DNA of 64,000 nucleotides, taken from positions 1 to 64,000 of the forward strand of contig NZ_BJXA01000036.1 of the NCBI RefSeq assembly GCF_007990755.1. The letters run 5' to 3'. This stretch comes from Nocardia ninae NBRC 108245. GTDB taxonomy: Bacteria > Actinomycetota > Actinomycetes > Mycobacteriales > Mycobacteriaceae. The position numbers and the translations under genes were made by a program. This document shows positions 21,153 to 29,570 of the stretch, piece by piece (within the stretch, counting starts at the first letter, position 1; every line of letters starts with the position of its first letter). The notes below the pieces were generated by a model. It was not told where the DNA came from. It was given only the letters and a program-made list of their open reading frames with translations, and did not search any database.

Positions 21153-22003
21153 GTCCGTCTCCTTTCGGAGTGGCCCCGGGCAACGAGGTCCCCGGTCACC
21201 GCCCTGGCCCGCACATTCGCCCGATGCAGCGCGGTCCGCAGCAGACGCCCATCGGCGGCCAGCACATCGCGGTAGCCGATGTGCTGCGGGTATTCGCCCG
21301 CGATCCGGTGATGGAAGCGGAACAGCTCGACCAGTTTGCTGACCGTCGAGGTCTGGCTGCACAGGTTGAACGTCGAATTGCGCCAGGCGGCAAGGACTCC
21401 CGCCATCCCGAAGAACTGGCCGATCGACGCGATCCGTGCGAAAAGGTCCACGTCCATCGGGAACACCAGGTCGCCCCGGATGCCGCCGACCCGATCGAAG
21501 TGCTCGCGACGGAACATCGCCGCGGCCGTCGGACCGAATTCGGCGGGGCCCTCGCGCACGATCGTGCGCAGGACCACTCGTGCGGGGTGGGCACCCACCA
21601 AGCCGGGTAGGCCTAATCCCGACTCGACCACGGTCCCGCCTTCATCGATCACCTGAAACTTGGCGGAGCTGATGGAGACAGCGGCATCGGCCATGACCTC
21701 GAGCTGTGCGGCAAGCGATCCCGGTAGCAGGACGTCATCGGCGCACACCACTTTCACCAGTCGTCCGGTCGAGCGTTGGATGCTGGCATTCCAGTTCGCA
21801 CCGATCGGGAGCACCACGTCGTTGCGGAAGATCCGCACCCGCGGATCGTGGAAGGACCTCGCGATAGCCTGCGTCTCGTCCGAGCTGGCGTTGTCCAGCA
21901 CGACGAGTTCGAGCTCGAGATCCTGATCCAGAATCGACTGCATGGTCGCCGCCAGGGTTCGGCCAGCGTTGTAGGCGGGCACGCAAATGGACAGGTCGGT
22001 CAT
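21149..22003 (-). CDS. Glycosyltransferase family 2
   Basis: Inverting GT-A glycosyltransferase of 284 aa. It has the family opening LSICVPAYNAGRTLAATMQS, the nucleotide-binding VVLDNASSDET, the metal-binding DxD-like VVCADDVLLPGS, and the FPMDVDLFARIA acceptor region. There is no C-terminal membrane helix, so it is a soluble or peripherally bound cytoplasmic enzyme. The ATG overlaps the methyltransferase stop (ATGA). Within the operon it is the only GT2; the rest of the sugar-transfer genes are GT-B. It may add the first branch or second sugar, but this is guesswork from gene order. Confidence 0.92.
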   Translation of the reverse strand: MTDLSICVPAYNAGRTLAATMQSILDQDLELELVVLDNASSDETQAIARSFHDPRVRIFRNDVVLPIGANWNASIQRSTGRLVKVVCADDVLLPGSLAAQLEVMADAAVSISSAKFQVIDEGGTVVESGLGLPGLVGAHPARVVLRTIVREGPAEFGPTAAAMFRREHFDRVGGIRGDLVFPMDVDLFARIASIGQFFGMAGVLAAWRNSTFNLCSQTSTVSKLVELFRFHHRIAGEYPQHIGYRDVLAADGRLLRTALHRANVRARAVTGDLVARGHSERRRT

Positions 22004-23097
22004 CGGCGCAATCCCTCAGCAGGTCGGTCGTATTCGGCGGACATCCAGCGGCCGGACAGTTCCGGGAAACGGGCTTCGAGCTCCGGCAGCAGATCCGGCA
22101 GGGTGAGCAGCACTCGATCGGGGCGCGCCGGCACCAACTGCGACGGCGAGATGATCGGGACATCGGTACCCGGCATCCGCCTGCCCTGCTTGGCGGGTGA
22201 CGCGTCGGCAACCGCTCGCACCAGGCCGCGGTGGATACCGGCGAGGCCGAACAACGCGACCGCTCTGGACGCCGCACCATAGCCGTAAACCACTCGGCCA
22301 CCGGCGCTTTCCTGCTCGAGTCGGCGGCGCAGCGAATCCACGTGCCGGTCGGCGGCAGACTGCAGCTCGCCGACCACCACCGGATCGGTGAGTCCGGCTT
22401 CTGCGGCGAGGACGGCGCGCACCGCGGCATCCGGCTCCCGCACGCCGTGCACGGCCGCGATCAGCACGGTGCCGCCGTACAGATCGAACTCCCATGCGGT
22501 CGCTACGCTCATCCCGGCCGCGCGCAGCAACCACCGCAGCGTCGTCAACGAGTAGTAGGCGAAGTGACCGTGGCGCAGGGCATTCCACTGTGACTTCCGG
22601 ACGATCGCGTGCAGCGAGTGGAATTGCAGCAGCAGCACGCCGCCCGGCGCCGTGGCCTCGGCCCGCCGCATGAACGCGGCGCGCTGGTCGGGCTCGTGCA
22701 TGATGCCGAAGCAGTCGAGCACGACGTCGGCTTGTTCGGCCACCGTGCGGAAACCATGCTCCGTCAAGAGGGGCAGCCAGCTGCCGCCGTGCGGGCTGCC
22801 GAATTCACGCACCGTCGCGCCGGATAACCAGCCGTCGGACCGGACGCGGGCGACGGCGGCGGCGGCCTGATCGCGCAGGGCCAGCGGTTCGATACCCCGC
22901 GGTTCCGCGGTATGAGTGTCGTCCTCGGCGAGCTGCGCCAAGCCGCAGGTCACGCACTGGTCCATGGCCAGCGGGTATGCGGCCTCGTCCGGCCGAACGA
23001 GCGTTTCGGCGGGCGGGAAGTCATCGGCGGCGGGCATCGCGCCCAGGTCGAGAACTCGGCGCAGGTCAGTTTTCCCGCACGCTCGGCAGCCGTTCAT
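22000..23097 (-). CDS. Zn-ribbon class I SAM methyltransferase, shortened SAM domain
   Basis: Methyltransferase of 365 aa in the group with an N-terminal zinc-binding domain (Methyltransf_13/14-like) that C-methylates NDP-keto-sugars. Cysteine pairs CRACGKTDL and CVTCGLAQ form the ribbon. The C-terminal domain with YGYGAASRAVALFGLAG and the ADASPAKQGRRMPGTDVPI segment is characteristic. Compared with the paralogue at 26200-27423, motif I is altered (VREFGSPHGGSWLP instead of VVEVASNDGYLL), and about 40 residues between motif I and the later DVVLDCFGIMHE motif are missing. SAM binding may thus be weakened or lost. The gene starts 74 bp from the divergent rmlC-like gene and heads the downstream operon of glycosyltransferases, overlapping the GT2 gene (ATGA). 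Confidence 0.85.
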   Translation of the reverse strand: MNGCRACGKTDLRRVLDLGAMPAADDFPPAETLVRPDEAAYPLAMDQCVTCGLAQLAEDDTHTAEPRGIEPLALRDQAAAAVARVRSDGWLSGATVREFGSPHGGSWLPLLTEHGFRTVAEQADVVLDCFGIMHEPDQRAAFMRRAEATAPGGVLLLQFHSLHAIVRKSQWNALRHGHFAYYSLTTLRWLLRAAGMSVATAWEFDLYGGTVLIAAVHGVREPDAAVRAVLAAEAGLTDPVVVGELQSAADRHVDSLRRRLEQESAGGRVVYGYGAASRAVALFGLAGIHRGLVRAVADASPAKQGRRMPGTDVPIISPSQLVPARPDRVLLTLPDLLPELEARFPELSGRWMSAEYDRPAEGLRR

Positions 23098-23171
23098 CGA
23101 CGGCCTCCCGCCGAAGCGCGAATCGGACCGTGCGATCGCACGCGAGGGCCGCCGTCGGGCACTATGGCGTC
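23098..23171. promoter_or_regulatory. Divergent promoter region with leaderless start for the RmlC-like gene
   Basis: These 74 bp separate the methyltransferase start (23097, minus) from the GTG at 23172 (plus). CACTAT at 23160-23165 lies 6 bp before that GTG and fits a -10 box of a leaderless transcript; no clear -35 was found. The gap splits the minus-strand locus into two transcripts. Confidence 0.4.
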
Positions 23172-23744
23172 GTGCGCATCGAGCCGACCGACCTCGCCGA
23201 CGTCCTGGTTCTCACTCCGGAGCCGTTCCGGGACGATCGCGGCTTGTTCACCCGAACCTTCGATGCCCTCGAGTTCGACGACTATCTGGGCGTGCCCGGT
23301 ACGGCGGCGGCGTTCATCCAGGACTCCCAATCGCGCTCGGTGCGTGGCGTGGTCCGCGGGATGCACGGACGCTCCGGGCCCGGCGAGGCGAAGCTGGTGC
23401 GGTGCGCGCACGGTGCCGTGCACGATGTGCTGGTCGATATCCGGCCGCAGTCGCCGACTTTCCGGCATCAGCAGGCATTCCTGTTGGACGACAAGGAATT
23501 TCGGCACCTGTACGTGCCGCCCGGGTTTCTGCACGGATTCCAGGCACTCACCGAGACCGCTGATGTGTGCTACCGGATCGACCGCCCGCATGATCCGGCG
23601 CAGGACATCGGCGTCGCCTACGACGATCCCGACCTGGCCATCGCCTGGCCGGAACCGGTGACGGTGGTCTCGCCCCGCGACGCGGCCGCAGGGAGTTGGC
23701 GCGAGTTGCTCGCCGCGCTGCCGCACGCTACGCACCGATCCTGA
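23172..23744 (+). CDS. dTDP-4-dehydrorhamnose 3,5-epimerase family protein (RmlC-like)
   Basis: Cupin-fold epimerase of 190 aa acting on NDP-4-keto-6-deoxysugars. The family features are PEPFRDDRGLFTRTF, the catalytic His/Arg segment RGVVRGMHGRSGP, the Asp in HDVLVDIRPQSPTF, and PPGFLHGFQALTETADVCYR. The active-site His-Asp dyad appears intact. The start is the in-frame GTG at 23172, matching the normal short N-terminus (VRIEPTDLADV); longer frames run into the divergent gene. It is the only plus-strand gene inside the minus-strand cassette, and its last 17 bp overlap the end of the convergent epimerase gene. Together with the cytidylyltransferase, methyltransferases and epimerase it would complete synthesis of a methylated deoxysugar. 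Confidence 0.9.
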   Translation: MRIEPTDLADVLVLTPEPFRDDRGLFTRTFDALEFDDYLGVPGTAAAFIQDSQSRSVRGVVRGMHGRSGPGEAKLVRCAHGAVHDVLVDIRPQSPTFRHQQAFLLDDKEFRHLYVPPGFLHGFQALTETADVCYRIDRPHDPAQDIGVAYDDPDLAIAWPEPVTVVSPRDAAAGSWRELLAALPHATHRS

Positions 23745-24756
23745 CCCGATACAGGGAATCGTCCAGCACCCCAGTGTCTTTCAACAGGTTCAGCCGCGCG
23801 AGTCGAGTGAACTTCTGAAAAAACGTGTCGGCGGTGAGGCCACGCGCGACGTATTCGCGGTAGAGCTGCGCGGCACCGTCGGGAATACTCCACCTCGCCT
23901 CGAAGCCCAATCCCGTTCGCGCCTTGTCGAAGTCGACTCGGTACGACCGCGAGTCGGCGCCGGACGTACCGGCGATGTGCAGCCGCGCGCCGGGCACGGT
24001 GTCGACGACGACCTGCGCGATATCGGCGACGGTGCGATTGTTGATCTCGGTGCCGACGTTGTACGCCTGGCCATGAATGGACTCGACGGGCGCCACGAGG
24101 CAGCGCGCGAAGGCACGCGCGATGTCCTCGGCATGCACCAGGGGCCGCCACGGCGTGCCATCCGAGAGCACCTTCACCTCGCCGGTCAGCACCGCGTATC
24201 CGACGAGGTTGTTGAGCACGATGTCGGCCCGTAACCGCGGCGAGAACCCGAAAGCCGTTGCGTTGCGCAGGAATACCGGCGCGAAGCCGGAATCTGCCAG
24301 GGCCAGCACATCGTCCTCGACGCGGACCTTGCTCTCCGCGTAGGGGGTCAGTGGCCGCAGCGGCGCGTCCTCGGTGACCAGCTCATCGCCCGCCGCGCCG
24401 TACACCGAGCAGGTGGAGGCGTAGAGGAACCGGCGGACCCCGGCCTGCTTGGCCAGCCGGGCCAGCCGCACCGAGGCGTGGTGGTTGATGTCGTGGGTGA
24501 CCTGGGGCGCCAGCGCGCCCAGGGGATCGTTCGACAGGGCGGCGAGATGAACCACCGCGTCGAATCCGGCGAGCTGATCGGCCGTGACATCGCGCAGGTC
24601 CACGGCGAGTCCGGGCGGGTCATCCGGCGCGGCACCGAGGACGCAGTCGGCGAAGTAGCCGATGTCCAGTCCGGCCACCTGATGCCCTTCGGCCCGCAGC
24701 ACGGGCACCAGCACGGTGCCGAGGTAGCCCTGATGACCGGTGACGAGCACACGCAT
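23728..24756 (-). CDS. NAD-dependent epimerase/dehydratase (extended SDR)
   Basis: Extended short-chain dehydrogenase of 342 aa for nucleotide-sugar epimerisation, reduction or dehydration. The NAD-binding motif is VLVTGHQGYLGTVLVPVL, followed by VDLRD, HLAALSNDPLG and the catalytic YxxxK (TPYAESK), with Ser in STCSVYG. The C-terminal sugar-binding part includes GTPWRPLVHAEDIARA and YNVGTEINN. The ATG at 24756 has GGAGGTG 7 bp upstream and lies 2 bp after the PIG-L stop. The tail overlaps the convergent RmlC-like gene. This SDR subtype (HQGYLG) often occurs next to glucose-1-phosphate cytidylyltransferase-like genes. Confidence 0.92.
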   Translation of the reverse strand: MRVLVTGHQGYLGTVLVPVLRAEGHQVAGLDIGYFADCVLGAAPDDPPGLAVDLRDVTADQLAGFDAVVHLAALSNDPLGALAPQVTHDINHHASVRLARLAKQAGVRRFLYASTCSVYGAAGDELVTEDAPLRPLTPYAESKVRVEDDVLALADSGFAPVFLRNATAFGFSPRLRADIVLNNLVGYAVLTGEVKVLSDGTPWRPLVHAEDIARAFARCLVAPVESIHGQAYNVGTEINNRTVADIAQVVVDTVPGARLHIAGTSGADSRSYRVDFDKARTGLGFEARWSIPDGAAQLYREYVARGLTADTFFQKFTRLARLNLLKDTGVLDDSLYRVRIGA

Positions 24757-24758
24757 CT

Positions 24759-25409
24759 TCACACACCTCCGAAGCTGACAACGGCCTTCTCGACCACGAA
24801 CGCTTCGGCGTACTCGGCGCGGCACTGCACGCCACGCAGCCTTGCCGACGCGAGGAAGGCGCGTTCGTCGAACCAATCCCGATCATGTTGCGACGGATAA
24901 TGTTTCAGCAGCAGCCGAGCTTTTTCTTCGGCGACCCCCGGTGGCAGCGGGTGAAAAACGGTCGGCTGTGGGGTGTCGGTCTCCCACTTGAGGATCTCGT
25001 ACCCGAGGGTCAAATGGTCCCGGAATTCGGTGGGCACGAGCTCGGCGAGCAGCCGGTGATCCTGGTGCGCGTCGCCGCGATGCGGGGCGAACACGAGATC
25101 GGGATCGCAGCGACGGCGCCAGGCGGCCACCTCATCCTTGATCCGATCCGCATGCGCGGGAGCGCGGCCGTCCGGCACATCCAAGACGGTGAGCTCAACT
25201 GTCGCGGTACCGCAGAACGCCTCGAGTGCCCTACGTTCCTCGATTTCCCGGCGGGTGCCCGCGCCGCTGAGTACCAAAGCGCGAACCATCAGTGCCGGAA
25301 TGCTTTTCACCAGGGTGAGCAGTGTCCCGCCGAGACCGATCGCGATGTCGTCGCAGTGTGCGCCGAGCACCGCGACCTCGCTGATCCGTTCCGGGGCCAG
25401 CGCTTTCAC
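24759..25409 (-). CDS. PIG-L family deacetylase
   Basis: Zinc-dependent N-deacetylase of 216 aa from the PIG-L/LmbE group, which removes acetyl from N-acetyl-amino sugars or similar amides. The metal motif is present as VLGAHCDDIAIGLGG (canonical AHPDDE with Cys and Ile variants), and the second as HRGDAHQDHRLL. The start is GTG at 25409, forming a GTGA overlap with the stop of the nucleotidyltransferase gene. In this setting it may deacetylate a sugar-nucleotide intermediate or the decorating group of the branched sugar. The Pro-to-Cys and Glu-to-Ile changes in the first motif are within variation seen in carbohydrate-cluster members but make activity less certain. Confidence 0.88.
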   Translation of the reverse strand: MKALAPERISEVAVLGAHCDDIAIGLGGTLLTLVKSIPALMVRALVLSGAGTRREIEERRALEAFCGTATVELTVLDVPDGRAPAHADRIKDEVAAWRRRCDPDLVFAPHRGDAHQDHRLLAELVPTEFRDHLTLGYEILKWETDTPQPTVFHPLPPGVAEEKARLLLKHYPSQHDRDWFDERAFLASARLRGVQCRAEYAEAFVVEKAVVSFGGV

Positions 25410-26203
25410 GACACCGCCTCGAGGGTGTCGCCGTTCTCCCAGATCATCCAGGGGCGGTCGCCGCGGTGGTAGCCGTCGTCGAGCTCGGCGCGTTCTTTGA
25501 AGGTGTCGGCGGGTTTCCAGAATCCGAGGTGCCGGTAGCCGAAGAGTCTGCCCTGGCTCGCCAGGGCACCGCAGGCGTCTTCGACCAGATCGCCGCCGGG
25601 CGGAAGTAGGTCGAAAACCTCGGGGGTCAGCACGAAATAGCCGCCGTTCTCCCAGATCGGTAGTCGCGCGACGGGTGTGATGTTCTCGACCTCGCCCGCA
25701 GCGTTGATGTCCACGCAGTGGAACGACGACTGCGGCGGCACGATCAGCATCGACGCCGCCGCGCCGGTGGCGGTGAACGTGTCGATCATCCGATCCAGTG
25801 GCGCGTCGGTGAGGACGTCGGCGTAGTTCGCGAGGAAATGCCGCTCGCCGTCCAGATGCCCGCGGACTCGGCGCAACCGTTCACCGATGGCCGAGTCGAC
25901 GCCCGTGTCGACGAAGGTGATGGTCCAGTCGCTGATATCGGATTGCAGCAGCTCGACCTGTCCGTCGCGGATGACGAAATCGTTGGAGACCGACTCCTGA
26001 TAGGTCAGGAAGTAGTTTTTGATGTGGGCGGCGCCGTAGCCGAGACACAGGATGAAGTCCTTGTGCCCGTAGTGCGCGTAGTAGCGCATGACGTGCCAGA
26101 TCAGCGGGCGTGGCCCGACCATCTGCATGGGTTTGGGGATCACATCGTCGGTGCCGTTACGCATGCGCATGCCGTAGCCACCACAGAACAGGACAACCTT
26201 CAT
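25406..26203 (-). CDS. Nucleotidyltransferase, glucose-1-phosphate cytidylyltransferase-like
   Basis: Sugar-1-phosphate nucleotidyltransferase of 265 aa. The N-terminus VVLFCGGYGMRMRNGTDDVI and the lysine motif IPKPMQMVGPRPLIWHVM match the signature loop, and FILCLGYGAAHIKNYF closely follows the RfbF (CDP-glucose) group. Later motifs are HFLANYADVLTDAPLD (metal-binding Asp) and WENGGYFVLTPEVFD. It would activate a hexose-1-phosphate to NDP-hexose, the entry step of the modified-sugar pathway. CTP is the likely nucleotide by similarity but not provable here. ATG 26203 overlaps the upstream methyltransferase stop (ATGA). The long upstream frame is His/Pro/Arg-rich and rejected. Confidence 0.9.
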   Translation of the reverse strand: MKVVLFCGGYGMRMRNGTDDVIPKPMQMVGPRPLIWHVMRYYAHYGHKDFILCLGYGAAHIKNYFLTYQESVSNDFVIRDGQVELLQSDISDWTITFVDTGVDSAIGERLRRVRGHLDGERHFLANYADVLTDAPLDRMIDTFTATGAAASMLIVPPQSSFHCVDINAAGEVENITPVARLPIWENGGYFVLTPEVFDLLPPGGDLVEDACGALASQGRLFGYRHLGFWKPADTFKERAELDDGYHRGDRPWMIWENGDTLEAVS

Positions 26204-27423
26204 GAAAGCTCCGCAGTATGCAGGGTGGGCAATGGGTAGACGAGTTCGCCGCCCCAGTCGCCGATGTGGCGCAGCTGGGCGGTGAGCTCGGTTTCGAGAT
26301 TCCAGGGCAGCACCAGCACGACATCGGGTTTGTCGGTGTCGATGCGCTCGGGCGGGTGGATCGGGATCCGGGTGCCCGGGGTGAATCGGCCGTGCTTGTA
26401 GGGGTTGCGGTCGACGGTGTACTCGAGCAGGTCGGCGCGGATGCCGCAATAGTTGAGCAGGGTGTTGCCCTTGCCCGGTGCGCCGTAGCCGACGACCCGT
26501 TTCCCTTTGTCGCGCGCGTCGAGCAGGAACCGGAGCAGGTCGTGGCGGACCACCTCGGTGCGCGGGCGTAGCGACAGGTAGCCGTCGGCCTCGTGCAATC
26601 CGGCCGCGGTCTCCGCCGCGAGGGCTGCGGCGACCCGGCGACCGGGCAAGGCGACCGGGTCAGGCCGAGCCCAGATCCGAATGGACCCACCGTGGGTGGT
26701 CAGGTGTTCGACGTCGACCACGGTCAGGCCGGCGGTGGCGAGCGCGCGCTGGGCGGAGAGCACCGTGTAGTACTGGAAGTGCTCGTGGTAGATGGTGTCG
26801 AACTGGCCGAACCGCACCAGGTTCAGCGCGTGGTGCACCTCGATGGCGAGCCATCCGTCATCGGCCAGCAGTTCGCGCAGCGAGCGGGTGAAGCCGAGCA
26901 GATCCGGGATGTGGGCGTAGACGTTGTTGGCGACCACGAGATCCGCGGGTCCGTGTTCGGCGCGGATCTGCGCGGCCGATTCCTCGTCCAGGAACGTGGT
27001 GACCGTCGGGACCCCCCGCTCCCGCGCCGCCGCGCCGACGTTCACCGACGGTTCGATACCCAGACACGGCACGCCGGCGGCGACCACATGCTGCAGCAGA
27101 TAGCCGTCGTTGCTGGCCACCTCCACCACCAGCGAGCGCGCGCCGAGCTCGAAGCGCGTAACCGCCTGGTCCACGAACAACTTCGCGTGCCGTACCCAGC
27201 TGTCGGAGTAGGAGGAGAAGTAGGCGTACTCGGTGAAGGTGTCCTCCGGCGTGATCAGGGCCGGAATCTGCAGCAGCAGGCAGCTTGCGCACAACCTCAA
27301 ATGCAATGGATAGTTCATTTCCACTTCATCGAGTTCATCTGCCGTTAAGAATTTCTCACAAGGTGGGCAAGCGCCCAGATCGAGCACACTCACCAAGTTC
27401 GAATCACAAAGCCGACAAAACAT
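26200..27423 (-). CDS. Zn-ribbon class I SAM methyltransferase (NDP-sugar C-methyltransferase-like)
   Basis: Methyltransferase of 407 aa, full length for the group that includes NDP-hexose C3-methyltransferases. The N-terminal zinc ribbon is CRLCDSN, CPPCEKF and CASCLLLQ. The SAM domain has VVEVASNDGYLLQHVV (motif I), VVANNVYAHIPDLLGF and the conserved EHFQYYTVLSAQRAL. The C-terminal domain has VVGYGAPGKGNTLLNYCGI and YTVDRNPYKHGRFTPGT. It is the first gene of the minus-strand cassette, with GTGGGAG 6 bp upstream of the chosen ATG and a 578-bp leader region before it. With the epimerase and RmlC-like protein it suggests a C-methyl-branched sugar. Confidence 0.92.
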   Translation of the reverse strand: MFCRLCDSNLVSVLDLGACPPCEKFLTADELDEVEMNYPLHLRLCASCLLLQIPALITPEDTFTEYAYFSSYSDSWVRHAKLFVDQAVTRFELGARSLVVEVASNDGYLLQHVVAAGVPCLGIEPSVNVGAAARERGVPTVTTFLDEESAAQIRAEHGPADLVVANNVYAHIPDLLGFTRSLRELLADDGWLAIEVHHALNLVRFGQFDTIYHEHFQYYTVLSAQRALATAGLTVVDVEHLTTHGGSIRIWARPDPVALPGRRVAAALAAETAAGLHEADGYLSLRPRTEVVRHDLLRFLLDARDKGKRVVGYGAPGKGNTLLNYCGIRADLLEYTVDRNPYKHGRFTPGTRIPIHPPERIDTDKPDVVLVLPWNLETELTAQLRHIGDWGGELVYPLPTLHTAELS

Positions 27424-27820
27424 GCGAGCTCCCACTCGGATCGACCGAAAAGTTAATCTGCTGAAGCTGGAACATTCTCTCCTACGTCGTAATGAATCGA
27501 CCGACCGTTACAGGCCATGCTCACACGAATCCAGCTGGACGGGCAATACCTTCATGCCGCTATATTGCGGCGCAGCATACCCTCGGCAACAAACGCCCGC
27601 CAGCGCCGCATTGCGGTGACCATCGATCGGCCCACACACTGCCACCAGCGCTTATCGAACAGCTTACCGCCGGTGGCCGTTCACCATTCACCGCTTACCC
27701 GCACTGGAACTACACCCTTGTAAGTTCCAGGACCACGCCGCCTTTATCGACATAACTGCTGATCATAGTAATGATGGCAAAGTTATAGCTACCAGCTAGC
27801 AATGTGATGGGAGTCTCAGT

Positions 27821-27834
27821 ACCGGCGCGCCGGT
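27821..27834. repeat. 14-bp perfect palindrome ACCGGCGCGCCGGT
   Basis: Self-complementary ACCGGCGCGCCGGT followed by TTTTC. It can fold as a short hairpin or act as a dimeric protein site about 170 bp upstream of the sugar transferase. High GC raises the chance that it is coincidental. Confidence 0.35.
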
Positions 27835-27888
27835 TTTCATTTCCGGATCAATCTGCAACACTCGCTTTCGCGCTTTAGTTCAGGCTCT

Positions 27889-27919
27889 ATTTCCCGGCCG
27901 TAGCCGGGAAATCTTTTTT
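27889..27919 (+). terminator. Intrinsic terminator in the leader of the sugar transferase gene
   Basis: Stem ATTTCCCGGC (27889-27898) pairs perfectly with 27903-27912 around a CGTA loop and is followed by TCTTTTTTG. This is a textbook rho-independent terminator on the plus strand, rare in such GC-rich DNA. No plus-strand gene ends upstream, and the next start is 83 bp away, so it either ends a leader RNA (attenuation) or a small RNA. Confidence 0.7.
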
Positions 27920-28001
27920 GTCCACGGTCGGGATTATCTGCCTCTGCGAGCGCCGGTTTCCACAACCGATATCGCCACGCTCGTCGATGCAATAGGAACG
28001 T

Positions 28002-29504
28002 GTGTCTATGCGATTGGATATGCACCGGCCAGGCGTCGTCTTCGGACCGCCGCCGGCCGTTCAGCGGGGTCGGCGCAGGCGCGCCGAGTACATCCGACTG
28101 CTGCGCGCGACGGATCTCGCGGCTGTCTGCGTGGCTGTCCTTGTGGCACATCTGGTTCCGCTGTTCGAGCCGTTCGAGCAATCGGTCGCCGATTCCTTGC
28201 CGGGCGAGCTGCTGCACGTCACGATGTCCCTCGGCCTCGGTCTCGGGTGGGCGACCGCCCTCCAGGTGTCCGATACCCGCTCACCACGCGTAATAGGTTA
28301 TGGCACAGAGGAATACCGCCGAGTGCTGACGGCGACCCTGTACCTGTTCGCGGTCATAGCGATCGCGTCGTTCGTGCTCCGGCTCGACGCCACCCGCGAG
28401 TATTTCGTAGTCGCCCTACCGCTCGGCCTGGTCGGTCTGCTCGGTACGCGCGCGCTGTGCCGCAAACTCGCCACGTACTACCGACTCGGTGCCCTTTACC
28501 CCACTTCGGTACTGGTCGTCGGCAATCGTGCCGCAGCACAGGCGATCACGTCGGCCTTCGCCGACGATCCGACCTCGAGCTACCGGGTCATCGGCGTATG
28601 CACCCCGACCCCGGTCGACACCGCTGACCTCGACATCGATGCCGCCGGCCGAAGAGTGCCGAGAGTCGGCGATCTCCGATCGGTGACCGAAGCGGTACAC
28701 CGCACCCGCGCCGATGCCGTCGTAGTGACGGCAGGCGACGTGGGCGAACCCGACGACTTCCGCCGACTCGCCTGGGACCTCGAAGCGCTCGGCGTCGAGC
28801 TCATCGTGGCTCCCGGCCTCGTCGACGTCGCAGAACACCGGCTGACCAGGCGGTCCGTGTCCGACATGACGATGTTGCACATCGGCAAACCCAGGCATCC
28901 ACGAACACGGTCGCTCGGCAAGACCACCTTCGATCTGAGCTTCGCGCTCCTCGCGATCATGGTGACCGCGCCGACCCTCCTCGCCATCGCGCTGCTGATC
29001 AAACTCACCAGTCCGGGCCCGGTGTTCTATCGCGCCGAACGAATCGGTCTGCACGGCAAGCCCTTCCCCATGATCAAGTTCCGAAGCATGTACGCCGACG
29101 CGGACAAACATGTGGGCGTGCTGATCGAGGAGGCCGGCGGCAATCCGGTCTTCTTCAAGCTCCAGAACGACCCGCGCATCACGCCGCTCGGCCGAGTCCT
29201 GCGCAAGTACAGCCTCGACGAGCTCCCCCAGTTCTTCAATGTGCTGCGCCGCGAGATGAGCGTGGTAGGCCCGCGGCCTCAAGTGCGACGTGAGGTCGAC
29301 ACCTACGACGCGGTAATGCGACGGCGGCTCCTCGTCAAACCAGGCATCACCGGACTGTGGCAGGTCAGCGGCCGGTCGGACCTCCCGCCGGAAAAGGCGA
29401 TGCGGTTGGACCTCTTCTATGTCGACAACTGGTCCATGCGGCTGGACCTGATGATCCTTGCCAAGACGATCACCACCGTGACGAGCGGTCACGGGGCCTA
29501 CTGA
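28002..29504 (+). CDS. Polyprenyl glycosylphosphotransferase (initiating sugar transferase)
   Basis: Membrane enzyme of 500 aa that starts the polymer by moving hexose-1-phosphate to undecaprenyl phosphate. About four or five helices lie in the N-terminal part (~30-140), followed by a CoA-binding-3-like Rossmann region (SVLVVGNRAAAQAITSAF). The C-terminal bac_transf domain (~305-500) has a membrane hairpin (LSFALLAIMVTAPTLLAIAL), SPGPVFYRAERIGLHGKPF, KFRSMYADAD, LRKYSLDELPQFFNVL, MSVVGPRP, and KPGITGLWQVSGR. Asp-Glu of SLDELPQ is the catalytic region. Start is GTG 28002, with ATG 28008 equally possible; AGGAAC lies just upstream. Divergent from the sugar cassette and followed 67 bp later by the pyruvyl transferase. 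Confidence 0.94.
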   Translation: MSMRLDMHRPGVVFGPPPAVQRGRRRRAEYIRLLRATDLAAVCVAVLVAHLVPLFEPFEQSVADSLPGELLHVTMSLGLGLGWATALQVSDTRSPRVIGYGTEEYRRVLTATLYLFAVIAIASFVLRLDATREYFVVALPLGLVGLLGTRALCRKLATYYRLGALYPTSVLVVGNRAAAQAITSAFADDPTSSYRVIGVCTPTPVDTADLDIDAAGRRVPRVGDLRSVTEAVHRTRADAVVVTAGDVGEPDDFRRLAWDLEALGVELIVAPGLVDVAEHRLTRRSVSDMTMLHIGKPRHPRTRSLGKTTFDLSFALLAIMVTAPTLLAIALLIKLTSPGPVFYRAERIGLHGKPFPMIKFRSMYADADKHVGVLIEEAGGNPVFFKLQNDPRITPLGRVLRKYSLDELPQFFNVLRREMSVVGPRPQVRREVDTYDAVMRRRLLVKPGITGLWQVSGRSDLPPEKAMRLDLFYVDNWSMRLDLMILAKTITTVTSGHGAY

Positions 29505-29570
29505 AAACATGACGCGGCCATCGTTCGAGTTCTCCGGCGATCCGCCGGACCTGCGGAAGGCATTGCCAGC

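Larger units (their letters stand above)
27424..28001. other. Divergent leader region of the exopolysaccharide locus
   Basis: A 578-bp, AT-richer gap between the minus-strand cassette (start 27423) and the plus-strand sugar transferase (28002). It must hold promoters for both. Visible structures are the palindrome at 27821-27834 and the intrinsic-terminator hairpin at 27889-27919, both upstream of the sugar transferase. Short frames at 27422-27755 lack ribosome-binding sites. No RNA gene family was recognised. Confidence 0.6.
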
